Below are positions 18,140-27,684 of a DNA stretch of 64,000 bases, piece by piece (positions within the stretch are counted from its first letter, which is position 1; every line of letters starts with the position of its first letter). The notes under the pieces are model-generated. The model saw only the letters and a program-made list of their open reading frames with translations. It did not search any database and was not told the DNA's origin. A program made the position numbers and the translations under genes. The stretch is from the NCBI RefSeq assembly GCF_021300615.1, contig NZ_JAJTMY010000002.1, positions 62,001-126,000 of the forward strand. Reading direction: 5' to 3'. This DNA comes from Helicobacter anatolicus. GTDB lineage: Bacteria > Campylobacterota > Campylobacteria > Campylobacterales > Helicobacteraceae.

Positions 18140-19022
18140 AAACTATTTTGAACTGTTTGTGATTCCAAATGCTTATTTGGAGTTGTATACAGATTTTATT
18201 CTAGAAATTACAAATGAGGCAATAGAAGAGGTCTCTAAATATCCTAAAAATTTAGATTTTAAGTATTTCAATATTGATGGTAGTGTTTCGGGAGATGCTA
18301 TCATTGTGCGTTGTCAAAAAGAAGAAGAAGTGTTGGAGCTTTTGGAAAAACTTCAAAAATACAGTCATTTATTATCGGAGCGTATGGAGCAAAAAATAGG
18401 TTTTGCTTATGCTTTGGACAAAAAGAAAAATGAGGATTGGATAAATCAATATCGCTTAGGAATTACGCCTATAGAGTGTAATGGGTTTTATATTCATCCA
18501 AGTTGGTATCCTAAAAAAGAGGATGCTGTAAATATTATGATTGATCCTGCACTTGCCTTTGGATCAGGGCATCATGCAACAACCTCTATGTGTATTGATT
18601 TTATTTCAAAGCTTTCGTTACAAGGAAAAACTTTGCTTGATGTTGGATGTGGTAGCGGAATTTTATCTTTGGTGGCTAAAAAAAATGGTGCAATTGTACA
18701 TATGTGCGATACAGATTCTTTGGCAGTAAAGGAAAGTTTAAAAAACTTTACTTTAAATCATGAAAGTATAGATAAGATTTGGGAGGGAAGTATTGATAAG
18801 AGCGAAGGAGGATATGATATTATTGTGGCAAACATTTTGGCAGATGTTATAAAAATATTATATAATGATTTCAATAGAGCCTTAAAAAGTGGCTCAGTTT
18901 TAATATTGTCCGGAATTTTAGAAAAATATAAAGATAGTGTAATTGATAAATTTAAAAATTTTGAGCTACAAGAAGCAAAGTTGCAGGATGAGTGGGTGGC
19001 TTTAAAGATGATTAAAAAATAA
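18132..19022 (+). CDS. prmA: Ribosomal protein L11 methyltransferase
   Basis: A 296-residue SAM-dependent enzyme that methylates ribosomal protein L11. The N-terminal ~110 residues are the divergent substrate-recruiting domain. The class I methyltransferase core has PALAFGSGHHATT (~residues 139-151), the SAM motif LLDVGCGSGILS and motif IV IIVANILADV. Its start lies within the last codons of cheY, so it is translationally coupled. Confidence 0.93.
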   Translation: MIENYFELFVIPNAYLELYTDFILEITNEAIEEVSKYPKNLDFKYFNIDGSVSGDAIIVRCQKEEEVLELLEKLQKYSHLLSERMEQKIGFAYALDKKKNEDWINQYRLGITPIECNGFYIHPSWYPKKEDAVNIMIDPALAFGSGHHATTSMCIDFISKLSLQGKTLLDVGCGSGILSLVAKKNGAIVHMCDTDSLAVKESLKNFTLNHESIDKIWEGSIDKSEGGYDIIVANILADVIKILYNDFNRALKSGSVLILSGILEKYKDSVIDKFKNFELQEAKLQDEWVALKMIKK

Positions 19023-19031
19023 GGGGAAAAA

Positions 19032-20924
19032 ATGGCACAGAAACAAGATAACAAAAAACCAAATCAAAAAAATCCTATATTAATGTTTATTATTTTTGCA
19101 ATTATTGCTGTTTTATTGGTGAGGTTTACAAGCTCTGGGGAAGGTGGATTTTTTGAAAAAATAGGAGGAGATGTTACCAAAAATATTGACTATTACCAAT
19201 TCAAACAATTAATCAAAAATAATGAAGTTACTTCAGTGAAAATTGGTCAAACACTTGTTAAGGCGGTAGGTTTTCATAATGGACAAAAGGTGTATTATGT
19301 AGCTAAAAAAGTTCAAGATACTTCTTTAGTTGCTCTTTTAGATGAAAAAAATATTAGCTATAGTGGTTTTAGTGAAACAAATTTTTTTACAGATATGTTA
19401 GGTTGGCTACTTCCATTTTTAATTATTATTTTTCTTTGGGTTTTTATTACTTCAAAAATGCAGAAAAATATGGGTGGTGGTATTTTTGGTATGGGGAGTT
19501 CCAAAAAGCTCATTAATGCAGAAAAGCCAAATGTACGCTTTAAAGATATGGCAGGAAATGAAGAAGCAAAAGAGGAAGTTGTAGAAATTGTAGACTTTTT
19601 AAAATATCCAGATCGTTATGCTTCTATTGGTGCAAAAATTCCTAAGGGTGTTTTGCTGGTAGGACCTCCAGGGACAGGGAAAACATTACTTGCAAAAGCT
19701 GTTGCGGGTGAAGCAAATGTGCCTTTCTTTTCAATGAGTGGAAGTAGTTTTATTGAGATGTTTGTAGGACTTGGAGCAAGTCGTGTGCGAGACCTTTTTG
19801 AGATTGCAAAAAAAGAGGCACCTAGTATTATTTTTATCGATGAAATTGATGCGATTGGTAAATCTCGTGCAGCAGGAGGAGTTGTAAGTGGGAATGATGA
19901 AAGAGAACAGACACTTAACCAATTGTTGGCAGAAATGGATGGTTTTGGTTCAGAGGCTCCTGTAATTGTTTTGGCGGCTACAAATAGGCCGGAAGTACTT
20001 GATCCCGCACTTTTACGACCAGGGAGATTTGATAGGCAAGTGTTGGTAGATAAACCAGATTTTAATGGCAGAATTGAGATTTTGAAAGTGCATATTAACT
20101 CTGTTAAACTTGCAAAAGATGTAGATTTGCATGAAATTGCAAAACTTACAGCTGGGTTGGCGGGTGCTGATCTTGCAAATATTATTAATGAAGCTGCATT
20201 ATTGGCAGGAAGAGCAAATCAAAAAGAAGTTACACAAAAAAATCTTAAAGAGGCGGTAGAAAGAGGAATTGCAGGACTTGAGAAAAAGTCGCGTAGAATT
20301 TCTCCAAAGGAAAAACAAATTGTTGCATATCATGAAAGTGGACATGCAGTAATTTCTGAAATGACTAAAGGTGCTAGTCGTGTAAATAAGGTTTCCATTA
20401 TTCCACGTGGTATGGCAGCCCTTGGGTATACATTAAACACTCCTGAGGAAAATAAATATCTTTATCAAAAACATGAATTGATTGCTGAAGTAGATGTTTT
20501 GCTTGGTGGGCGTGCAGCAGAAGATGTATTTTTACAAGAAATATCTACTGGTGCAAGTAATGATTTGGAGAGAGCGACAGATATTATAAAGTCCATGGTG
20601 AGTTATTATGGAATGACAGATGTCAGTGGCTTAATGGTTTTAGAAAAACCTAGAAATGCTTTCCTTGGTGGCGGTATGGGTTCATCTAGAGAATTTAGCG
20701 AAAAGATTGCAGAGAAAATGGATAATCATATTAAAGAAACGCTTAATGAAAGATATACTGCAGTCAAACAACTTTTGACAGACTATAAGGATGCAATTGA
20801 GAAAATGGTTGCAGAATTGTTGGAGAAAGAAGTGATTGATGGTGAGCGTGTAAGAGAAATTATTAGAGAGTATGAGGTGGAACATCAGTTAGAGACTAAA
20901 TTAGTAGAGCGAGAAGAATTGTAA
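19032..20924 (+). CDS. ftsH: ATP-dependent zinc metalloprotease FtsH
   Basis: A 630-residue inner-membrane AAA+ protease that degrades misfolded membrane and regulatory proteins. Membrane segments are at ~15-31 and ~121-141 around a periplasmic domain. Walker A is [10 protein letters not shown], Walker B is [11 protein letters not shown], and the pore loop and SRH ([20 protein letters not shown]) are intact. The zinc site HESGH lies in the C-terminal protease domain. It starts after an AAGGGGA site and shares one base with the next gene. Confidence 0.97.
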   Translation: MAQKQDNKKPNQKNPILMFIIFAIIAVLLVRFTSSGEGGFFEKIGGDVTKNIDYYQFKQLIKNNEVTSVKIGQTLVKAVGFHNGQKVYYVAKKVQDTSLVALLDEKNISYSGFSETNFFTDMLGWLLPFLIIIFLWVFITSKMQKNMGGGIFGMGSSKKLINAEKPNVRFKDMAGNEEAKEEVVEIVDFLKYPDRYASIGAKIPKGVLLVGPPGTGKTLLAKAVAGEANVPFFSMSGSSFIEMFVGLGASRVRDLFEIAKKEAPSIIFIDEIDAIGKSRAAGGVVSGNDEREQTLNQLLAEMDGFGSEAPVIVLAATNRPEVLDPALLRPGRFDRQVLVDKPDFNGRIEILKVHINSVKLAKDVDLHEIAKLTAGLAGADLANIINEAALLAGRANQKEVTQKNLKEAVERGIAGLEKKSRRISPKEKQIVAYHESGHAVISEMTKGASRVNKVSIIPRGMAALGYTLNTPEENKYLYQKHELIAEVDVLLGGRAAEDVFLQEISTGASNDLERATDIIKSMVSYYGMTDVSGLMVLEKPRNAFLGGGMGSSREFSEKIAEKMDNHIKETLNERYTAVKQLLTDYKDAIEKMVAELLEKEVIDGERVREIIREYEVEHQLETKLVEREEL

Positions 20925-21523
20925 TGACAAGAACACAATTTTTGGCAAAAGAGGGGGTTAAGGGTATTGCTATAGGTATTTTGATCCTTATTTTTGCATT
21001 TATTTTTGAATTAGAAATTGTTGTTTTTTTTTCATTATTTTTTTTGATTGTATGGGCTTGTATTTTTAGAAATCCAGAAAGATATCCTGCCGAAAGGTCA
21101 GAAAATGTAGTTTTGGCACCTTGTGATGGGAAGATTATAGATATCCAATATCAAGGAGGATATATCACTATAGTAGTGCGGATTGATTGGGTGAATGTGG
21201 GACTAATTCGTGCACCTTATACAACGCAAAATATAGAGATTAAAACTTCCCATGGTTTAAAAACAACATTTTTATCATCAAGTATTATAGAAGCTATGAA
21301 TACAAAAATATATTTTAGTAGTGATAAGTTTGATTTAATAGTTGTTCCTGAGTTTTTTAAATCGAGTTTTTATACCCTTACAGATGTTTATATGGCTGAT
21401 AGAATTGGATTTTGTAAATTAGGCACACTTCAAGTGACTTTTAAGGATAGTTTTTTAGATGCGAGAATTAATGTAGGAGATGAAATTAAAGGTGGGGAAA
21501 CTATTTTAGGATATGTAAAATGA
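20924..21523 (+). CDS. Phosphatidylserine decarboxylase-like protein, cleavage serine replaced
   Basis: A 199-residue protein with two adjacent hydrophobic segments in residues ~12-48, then a soluble domain resembling short phosphatidylserine/archaetidylserine decarboxylases (FRNPER, VLAPCDGKI). Those enzymes self-cleave at a Gly-Ser pair to make a pyruvoyl cofactor. Here the matching region reads RIGFCKLGTLQV, with threonine where serine is expected, so activity is doubtful. A complete Psd with a GST motif is encoded elsewhere in the window (psd). H. pylori has a related gene of unknown role in the same place. It overlaps ftsH by one base and pssA by four, next to the phosphatidylserine synthase gene. 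Confidence 0.75.
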   Translation: MTRTQFLAKEGVKGIAIGILILIFAFIFELEIVVFFSLFFLIVWACIFRNPERYPAERSENVVLAPCDGKIIDIQYQGGYITIVVRIDWVNVGLIRAPYTTQNIEIKTSHGLKTTFLSSSIIEAMNTKIYFSSDKFDLIVVPEFFKSSFYTLTDVYMADRIGFCKLGTLQVTFKDSFLDARINVGDEIKGGETILGYVK

Positions 21524-22227
21524 ATATGAATCCTCTTTATATTTTGCCTAATCTTTTTACGGCAGGAAGTATTTTTTTGGGTATTGTAAGTATTGTGTTT
21601 GCTTCAAGAGGTGTTTTTGAGCTATCTTGTTGGTTGATACTTTTTTCAATGATACTAGATGGTCTAGATGGACGTGTTGCAAGATTGACAAATACTACCA
21701 GTAAATTTGGAGTTGAATTTGATTCTTTGGCTGATGTGGTGGCTTTTGGAGTAGCTCCTGCTATGCTCCTGTATTTTTATTCCGGGATTGCATATGGTAA
21801 ATACGGTATTGTAGTAAGTGCTTTATTTGTGATTTTTGGTGCGATTAGATTGGCAAGATTTAATATTAGTACAACTAATGCAGAACCTAGTTCTTTTATT
21901 GGATTGCCAATTCCTAGTGCTGCTATTATGATTAGTTTATGGATTTTGCTTGATTTGCAATACAATATTTTAGAAAAATGGAATATGCAATACCTGCTTT
22001 TGTTTTTAATGCTTCTTTTGGGAATTTTGATGGTAAGTAATATTCGTTATCCAAGTTTTAAAAAAACCAAATGGAATTTAAAAATTTTTGTTATTTTGAT
22101 TTTGATTTTGGGGGCGATTTATCTTAGACCTAAAGAAGTGATTGGCGCCTTAATGACACTTTATATTTTTTATGGGATTATCCGTTGGCTGTTTGTTGTT
22201 ATCATAAAAATCTTATTTAAAAAATAA
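21520..22227 (+). CDS. pssA: CDP-diacylglycerol--serine O-phosphatidyltransferase
   Basis: A 235-residue integral membrane enzyme of the CDP-alcohol phosphatidyltransferase family, making phosphatidylserine from CDP-DAG and serine. The family signature DGLDGRVARLTNTTSKFGVE, followed by DSLADVVAFG, supplies the metal-binding aspartates. About six further hydrophobic segments follow. It starts inside the preceding gene's stop (ATGA). Psd elsewhere in the window completes the route to phosphatidylethanolamine. Confidence 0.93.
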   Translation: MNMNPLYILPNLFTAGSIFLGIVSIVFASRGVFELSCWLILFSMILDGLDGRVARLTNTTSKFGVEFDSLADVVAFGVAPAMLLYFYSGIAYGKYGIVVSALFVIFGAIRLARFNISTTNAEPSSFIGLPIPSAAIMISLWILLDLQYNILEKWNMQYLLLFLMLLLGILMVSNIRYPSFKKTKWNLKIFVILILILGAIYLRPKEVIGALMTLYIFYGIIRWLFVVIIKILFKK

Positions 22228-22266
22228 AAAAGTAATTTTTAGAATCATTGGGTGTGGAGTTATGCA

Positions 22267-24465
22267 ATGAAAGAAGTGTTTTTTTCAATTAAGGGAATGA
22301 CTTGTTCTGCGTGCTCTAGTGGAATTGAGCGTTCTTTAAAGAGAAAAAAAGGGATTAAGATTATTGAGGTTAATTTAGTTAGTGAAAATGCCCGTGTTGA
22401 ATATGATGAAAATCTTATTAGTTTAGATAGTATTTTTGCACAGATTTTAAAAATGGGATACACTCCTAATGCACAAAAAGAAAAAAAAATAAGTTCTATT
22501 GAAAAATGGGATGATGTATTTTTAACTCCTAAAAGACGCGTGATTTTAAGTTTATTTCTTAGTATAGTAATTTTATATCTTTCGATGTTTGGGATGTTTA
22601 GTGAGGCTTTGAGTGCTGAAAATTTATTAGGAGTTAAACTTTCATCTTCTTTGCAACTTGTGATTACTTTGCTGGTAATGCATTTGGGGAGAAAATTTTA
22701 TATCCGTGGGTTTGGCGCATTGGTGTATTCCAGTCCAAATATGGATAGTTTGGTAGCATTAGGAAGTGGTGCAGCATTTTTATATAGCTTATTTATTTAT
22801 ATTAAATTAATGTTTGATGGTGTGGCTTCTGCATTATATTTTGAAAGTGTATGTGTGATTATTAGTCTCATTTTATTGGGTAAATATCTTGAGCAATATG
22901 CTAAAACAAAATCTTTAGAACAATTGAATTTAGTGTTAAATTTTTATCAAAAAACTACTTTGCGACAAGATTCTCAAGGAGTATTTCAAGAGGTTTTGTT
23001 AAAAGATGTTTATAAGGGTGATATATTAAAAATTTTGCCTGGTGGAACTATTCCTGTAGATGGAATTATTCAAGATGGTGGGGGAAATATCGATGAATCT
23101 ATGATTAGCGGAGAGAGTTTGCCGGTGTATAAGACTGTTGGGGATAGTGTTTTGGCAGGAACGATAATCTTAGATCAAGGTTGTATTGTAAAAGTAGAAA
23201 AAGATTCTCAACATAGCACAATTGCAGAAGTTTTAAAACTTGTGCGAAAAGCACAAGATACTAAGGCTCCTATTGCACGATTTGCAGATGTGATATCTGG
23301 TTATTTTGTACCTTTTGTAATTGTTGTGGCAATTTGTACCATGGTATTTTGGTGGGTATATAAACAGGATTTTAGTTTTGCATTAAAGATGTTTATAAAT
23401 ATTTTGGTGGTTTCTTGTCCTTGTGCATTAGGACTTGCTACCCCAATGGCAATTTTGATTGCAAGTACACAGGGGATTAAAAATTCTTTGCTCTTTAAAG
23501 ATTCTAAGATTTTGGAAAATGCACATAAAGTAGACATGATAATTTTTGATAAGACAGGAACATTAACAGAAGGAAAATTAGAAGTTTGCAAGGTAGAAAT
23601 TTTTGATCCTCAAATGGAGGTTGTAAAACTTTTGGAGATTGCAAGGAGTTTGGAAGAAAGAAGTGAGCATCCTATCGCAAAAGCTATTATACAATATGCA
23701 GATAATTTGCAGGTTAAAGCAAAAGAGGCTTCTGAAATTAAAAATACTGCAGGCATGGGGATAGAGGGGGTAATTGATGGAATTTGTTATAAAATGGGGA
23801 ATAAAGAATTTTTCAAAGAAAAAATAGATATATCAGGATATACAAGTGTTGTTATTGGTAGTGTAGAAAATGGTAAAGAAAAAATTTTAGGCATCTTGTT
23901 TTTAGAGGATAAGATTAAGGCGAATGCAAAAAAAGTAATTGATATTTTGAAATCTATGAAATTTAAAATTATGATTTTAAGTGGCGATGATGAAAAGGTT
24001 GTTCAAAATGTGGCACAAAAATTAGGGATTGATATGTATTTTGGGAATCTTAAACCTCATGAAAAATATAATAAAATTGAGGATTTAAAAGCAAGTGGTA
24101 TGAAGGTAATGATGATAGGAGATGGATTAAATGATGCACCAGCTTTAGCTTTGGCTGATGTTTCTTTGGCAATGGGTGGAGGTAATGATCTTTCTAAGGA
24201 AAGAGCAGATATTGTGGTATTAAATAACAATATTTATGGTGTTGTTAATGCAATTAGATTATCTGCAAAAACTTTTTTAAATATCAAGCAAAATTTATTC
24301 TGGGCATTTTTTTATAATATAATAGCCATTAGCATTGCGTGTGGATTGCTTTATCACTGGAATATTATGTTTGATCCAATGATAGCAGCTTTTGCGATGT
24401 GTATGAGTAGTCTCAGTGTTATTTTTAATGCACAGAGATTGAGAGCATTTAAATTTATTAAATAA
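22267..24465 (+). CDS. copA: Copper-exporting P-type ATPase CopA
   Basis: A 732-residue P1B-type ATPase that pumps Cu(I) out of the cytoplasm. There is one N-terminal heavy-metal domain with GMTCSACSS (C13, C16), then eight predicted membrane segments. The ion-path motif is SCPCALG, the phosphorylation site DKTGT, the actuator loop SGES and the hinge GDGLNDAPAL. I choose the ATG at 22267, after a GGAG, over an upstream GTG in the same frame. It is followed by the copper chaperone copP. Confidence 0.96.
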   Translation: MKEVFFSIKGMTCSACSSGIERSLKRKKGIKIIEVNLVSENARVEYDENLISLDSIFAQILKMGYTPNAQKEKKISSIEKWDDVFLTPKRRVILSLFLSIVILYLSMFGMFSEALSAENLLGVKLSSSLQLVITLLVMHLGRKFYIRGFGALVYSSPNMDSLVALGSGAAFLYSLFIYIKLMFDGVASALYFESVCVIISLILLGKYLEQYAKTKSLEQLNLVLNFYQKTTLRQDSQGVFQEVLLKDVYKGDILKILPGGTIPVDGIIQDGGGNIDESMISGESLPVYKTVGDSVLAGTIILDQGCIVKVEKDSQHSTIAEVLKLVRKAQDTKAPIARFADVISGYFVPFVIVVAICTMVFWWVYKQDFSFALKMFINILVVSCPCALGLATPMAILIASTQGIKNSLLFKDSKILENAHKVDMIIFDKTGTLTEGKLEVCKVEIFDPQMEVVKLLEIARSLEERSEHPIAKAIIQYADNLQVKAKEASEIKNTAGMGIEGVIDGICYKMGNKEFFKEKIDISGYTSVVIGSVENGKEKILGILFLEDKIKANAKKVIDILKSMKFKIMILSGDDEKVVQNVAQKLGIDMYFGNLKPHEKYNKIEDLKASGMKVMMIGDGLNDAPALALADVSLAMGGGNDLSKERADIVVLNNNIYGVVNAIRLSAKTFLNIKQNLFWAFFYNIIAISIACGLLYHWNIMFDPMIAAFAMCMSSLSVIFNAQRLRAFKFIK

Positions 24466-24475
24466 GGATAGAGAA

Positions 24476-24679
24476 ATGGAAAAAGTTTTTCATGTAGTAG
24501 GAATGAAATGTAATCATTGTATTGATAAGATTGAAAAGTTTGTTGGTGAAATTGATGGTGTAGAGCTTGTTGACGTGGATTTAAAAAATGCTCAAGTTAA
24601 AGTAGTTTTTGAACCATCTAGCTTAGAAAATAATATTAAAGAAGCTATTTTAGATAGTGGATTTGATATCAAAGAATGA
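24476..24679 (+). CDS. copP: Copper chaperone CopP
   Basis: A 67-residue ferredoxin-like HMA domain with the copper-binding GMKCNHC motif (two Cys separated by two residues). It would bind Cu(I) in the cytoplasm and exchange it with CopA. It follows copA by 10 bases with an AAGGA site. The last codon and stop overlap the start of the next ABC transporter gene as ATGA. Confidence 0.95.
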   Translation: MEKVFHVVGMKCNHCIDKIEKFVGEIDGVELVDVDLKNAQVKVVFEPSSLENNIKEAILDSGFDIKE

Positions 24680-26319
24680 AAAAATTTTATTTTCGTTTTT
24701 GGCCCTATATCAGAGAATATAAATTATTTTTTACAATTGCAATTCTTGCTACTTCTTTGACGGGAGCTTGTACTGCTTGGGGAGCATATCTTATCAAACC
24801 AGCCTTAGATGAAATTTTTATTAAAAAAGATTCCCATATGCTTATCATACTTCCTTTATTTGTGATACTTGCGTATTCAGGAAAGGGAATAGGGATATTG
24901 GTACAGACTTATTTTATGAATTACATTGGCCTAGATATTGTGCGAAGAGTACGCAATAGAATGTTAGAAAAAATGTTAGAAATGGAAATTAATTTTTTTA
25001 ATAGCATGCGTAATGGGGAGTTGATTGCGCGTATTACAAATGATATTGGTTTAATTAGAGCAAGTGTTTCAAATTATTTTGCTCAGGCTGCACAAGAGAT
25101 TTTTACGGTGGTAGGATTGATTGGTGTTGTAATCTATCAAAGTCCCAAATTAGCATTTATTGGACTTATTATTATGCCACTTGCAAGTTATCCACTTAGT
25201 CGTATTATTAAAAAAATTAAAAAAATTGCTAAAGAAAATCAGGAAAAAAACTCAGATATTACCGCGAAGTTATCAGAAATTTTTAACAATATAGAGATTA
25301 TTAAGGCAAACAATGGCGAAAAAATAGAAGCTAAAAATTTTGCTTTACAAAATGAGATTTTTTTTAAATTAGGATTGAAAAGTGCATTTTGGGGGCAATT
25401 AAATACACCTATTATGGAATTTTTAGGTGCACTTGCAATTGGACTTATTATTTATTTGGGAGGCAGGGAGGTTATATCTGGCAATCTTAGTGCAGGGGAA
25501 TTTTTTTCTTTTATTACTGCACTTTTTATGATGTATACACCGATAAAAAGACTGGTAAATATGGTGAGTTCTTATCAAGAAGCAAGTGTAGCTAGTGATA
25601 GAATTTTTGAAATTTTAGAAAGAACTCCTTTGATTAAGGATGGAGCAAAGCAGCTTGAAGAATTGATTGAAGTACTTGATATTAAACAAGTTGGATTAAA
25701 GTATGGCAAGCACAAGGCATTGGAAAATGTATCAATGCAACTAAAAATTAATGATATTGTAGCATTTGTGGGAAAAAGTGGAGGTGGTAAAAGTAGTCTT
25801 GTTAATCTTTTGTTAAGATTATATGATTGTACTAGTGGGGAGATTTGTATTAACCAGCAAAATATAAAAGATTTTACGCAGTATAGTATTCGTGAGCAGA
25901 TGGCTATTGTGACACAAAGAATTTTTATTTTCCATGATAGTGTTTTGGCAAATGTTGCTTATGGTAGTGAGATTGATGAGCAAAGAGTGCAAGAAGCGTT
26001 AAAAAAAGCTGATGCATTAGATTTTGTAGAGAAGTTGCCACAAGGAATACATACGATTTTAGATGAATTTGGGTCAAATTTGAGTGGTGGTCAGCGTCAA
26101 AGAATTGCTATTGCTAGAGCGATTTATAAAAACCCTAGAGTATTGATTTTAGATGAAGCTACTTCTGCTTTAGATAGTAAAACTGAAGAATCTATTAAAG
26201 AAACAATTTCAAAAATCGCAAAAGATAAAATTGTAATTTTGATTGCACATAGACCAAGCACGATTGAATTAGCAAATAAAGTTTTTTATTTTGAAGATGG
26301 AAAAGTAATAAAAAAATAA
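24676..26319 (+). CDS. msbA: ABC exporter, MsbA-type (probable lipid A flippase)
   Basis: A 547-residue fused membrane-ATPase half transporter. Six membrane helices occupy residues ~1-310, with the coupling-helix region NFFNSMRNGELIARITND at ~112. The ATPase has Walker A GKSGGGKSSLV, signature LSGGQRQRIAIARA, Walker B VLILDEATSALD and the switch His in IAHRPSTIE. Sequence and length suit MsbA, which flips lipid A-core across the inner membrane. Another lipid or peptide exporter is possible. It is coupled by four bases to copP, so it may be transcribed with the copper/stress operon. Confidence 0.8.
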   Translation: MKKFYFRFWPYIREYKLFFTIAILATSLTGACTAWGAYLIKPALDEIFIKKDSHMLIILPLFVILAYSGKGIGILVQTYFMNYIGLDIVRRVRNRMLEKMLEMEINFFNSMRNGELIARITNDIGLIRASVSNYFAQAAQEIFTVVGLIGVVIYQSPKLAFIGLIIMPLASYPLSRIIKKIKKIAKENQEKNSDITAKLSEIFNNIEIIKANNGEKIEAKNFALQNEIFFKLGLKSAFWGQLNTPIMEFLGALAIGLIIYLGGREVISGNLSAGEFFSFITALFMMYTPIKRLVNMVSSYQEASVASDRIFEILERTPLIKDGAKQLEELIEVLDIKQVGLKYGKHKALENVSMQLKINDIVAFVGKSGGGKSSLVNLLLRLYDCTSGEICINQQNIKDFTQYSIREQMAIVTQRIFIFHDSVLANVAYGSEIDEQRVQEALKKADALDFVEKLPQGIHTILDEFGSNLSGGQRQRIAIARAIYKNPRVLILDEATSALDSKTEESIKETISKIAKDKIVILIAHRPSTIELANKVFYFEDGKVIKK

Positions 26320-26341
26320 TAAAAAAAGATTTAATAAAAAA

Positions 26342-26418
<77 letters not shown>

Positions 26419-26444
26419 ATAATAATCTAGTAAGATCGAAAAAG

Positions 26445-26519
26445 TGGCTGGGGTAAAAGGATTCGAACCTCTGAATGCCTGGACCAAAACCAGGTGCCTT
26501 ACCGCTTGGCGATACCCCA
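26445..26519 (-). tRNA. tRNA-Gln (TTG)
   Basis: A 75-nt cloverleaf on the minus strand with acceptor TGGGGTA/TACCCCA, discriminator G and encoded CCA. The anticodon loop TTTTGGT gives TTG. It lies 26 bases upstream of tRNA-fMet and is probably cotranscribed with it. Confidence 0.97.
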
Positions 26520-26653
26520 ATCTGAAGACTCATGATAATCAATAAAAAAGAAATGGTATTATAATATTTTTTTTTATTCTTGTCAATAGTAATTTAAAAA
26601 TAATTCAGAATACTGTTGTATTATAACTATAATTTAAAATTTTGGAGAAAGCT

Positions 26654-27682
26654 ATGTTTCATGTACGGATAAAAGAGGCGATTGAGGCATTTCGTAATGG
26701 AGAAATGATTATTATTATGGACGATGAAGATAGAGAAAATGAGGGAGATTTGGTATTGGCAGGTATTTTTAGCACCCCAGAAAAAATTAATTTTATGGCT
26801 CAAGAAGCAAGAGGTTTAATTTGTGTTTCTATTACCAACTCACTTGCAAAAAAACTTGATTTACCTCCTATGGTTGCAAAAAATGATTCTAATCATGAAA
26901 CAGCTTTTACAATTTCTATTGATGCAAAAGAGGCAAAAACAGGGATTTCGGCTTTTGAAAGAGATATGACAATCCAGTTGATGTGTGATGATAGCAGTAC
27001 TCCTGATGATTTTGTGAGGCCCGGACATATTTTTCCATTAATTGCTAAAGAAGGAGGGGTTTTGGTAAGAACAGGGCATACAGAAGCAAGCGTAGATTTG
27101 TGTAAAATTGCGGGATTGAAGCCTGTGAGTGTAATTTGTGAAATCATGAAAGAAGATGGTTCGATGGCAAGAAGAGGGGATAAGTTTCTTTTAGATTTTG
27201 CAAAAAAACATAATTTAAAAACTTTATATGTTTCTGACTTAGTGTCTTATCGCATGAAGCATGAAAATTTATTACAAATGTTAGAAGAAAACATAGAATC
27301 CTTTATGGATACAAAATGTAAAAAACAAGTTTTTAAAGATCATTTTGATCGCCAACATATTGTATTTCGGTTCGATGGTACAGGGGTACAGATACCATTA
27401 GTGAGATTTCATATTATTCAAGATGATTATATAATATTGAGTGATAAAAAAAAGTTTGATTTTTTGATGCGTGCAGTAGAAAAGCTGAAAAATGATGGGG
27501 GATATTTGATTTTCTTGCGTGATAATGGTAGTAAGGATGAAGTGGTAAAAAATTTTGGAATTGGGGCACAGATTCTAAAATGCCTTCAAATTGATAGCTT
27601 TAGATTGATTACTTCTTCTTCTCGTGAATATAGTGCATTGGGCGGTTTTGATCTTAAGATCCAAGAAACTATTGAAGTATGA
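26654..27682 (+). CDS. ribBA: 3,4-dihydroxy-2-butanone-4-phosphate synthase with degenerate GTP cyclohydrolase II domain
   Basis: A 342-residue protein. Residues 1-~200 are a complete RibB domain, with IIIMDDEDRENEGDLV (substrate and metal acids) and RTGHTEASVDL; it makes the four-carbon precursor of riboflavin. The remainder is related to RibA by its C-terminal FRLITSSSREYSALGGF, but the GTP cyclohydrolase metal block with its three Cys is not recognisable. A separate RibA must be assumed elsewhere. I start at the ATG at 26654 behind GGAG, not the in-frame TTG four codons earlier. Confidence 0.9.
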   Translation: MFHVRIKEAIEAFRNGEMIIIMDDEDRENEGDLVLAGIFSTPEKINFMAQEARGLICVSITNSLAKKLDLPPMVAKNDSNHETAFTISIDAKEAKTGISAFERDMTIQLMCDDSSTPDDFVRPGHIFPLIAKEGGVLVRTGHTEASVDLCKIAGLKPVSVICEIMKEDGSMARRGDKFLLDFAKKHNLKTLYVSDLVSYRMKHENLLQMLEENIESFMDTKCKKQVFKDHFDRQHIVFRFDGTGVQIPLVRFHIIQDDYIILSDKKKFDFLMRAVEKLKNDGGYLIFLRDNGSKDEVVKNFGIGAQILKCLQIDSFRLITSSSREYSALGGFDLKIQETIEV

Positions 27683-27684
27683 AG

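Noticed and set aside
26520-26653. FMN riboswitch upstream of ribBA
   Set aside because: The leader is ~130 bases of A/T-rich sequence without the conserved multi-stem FMN aptamer blocks.
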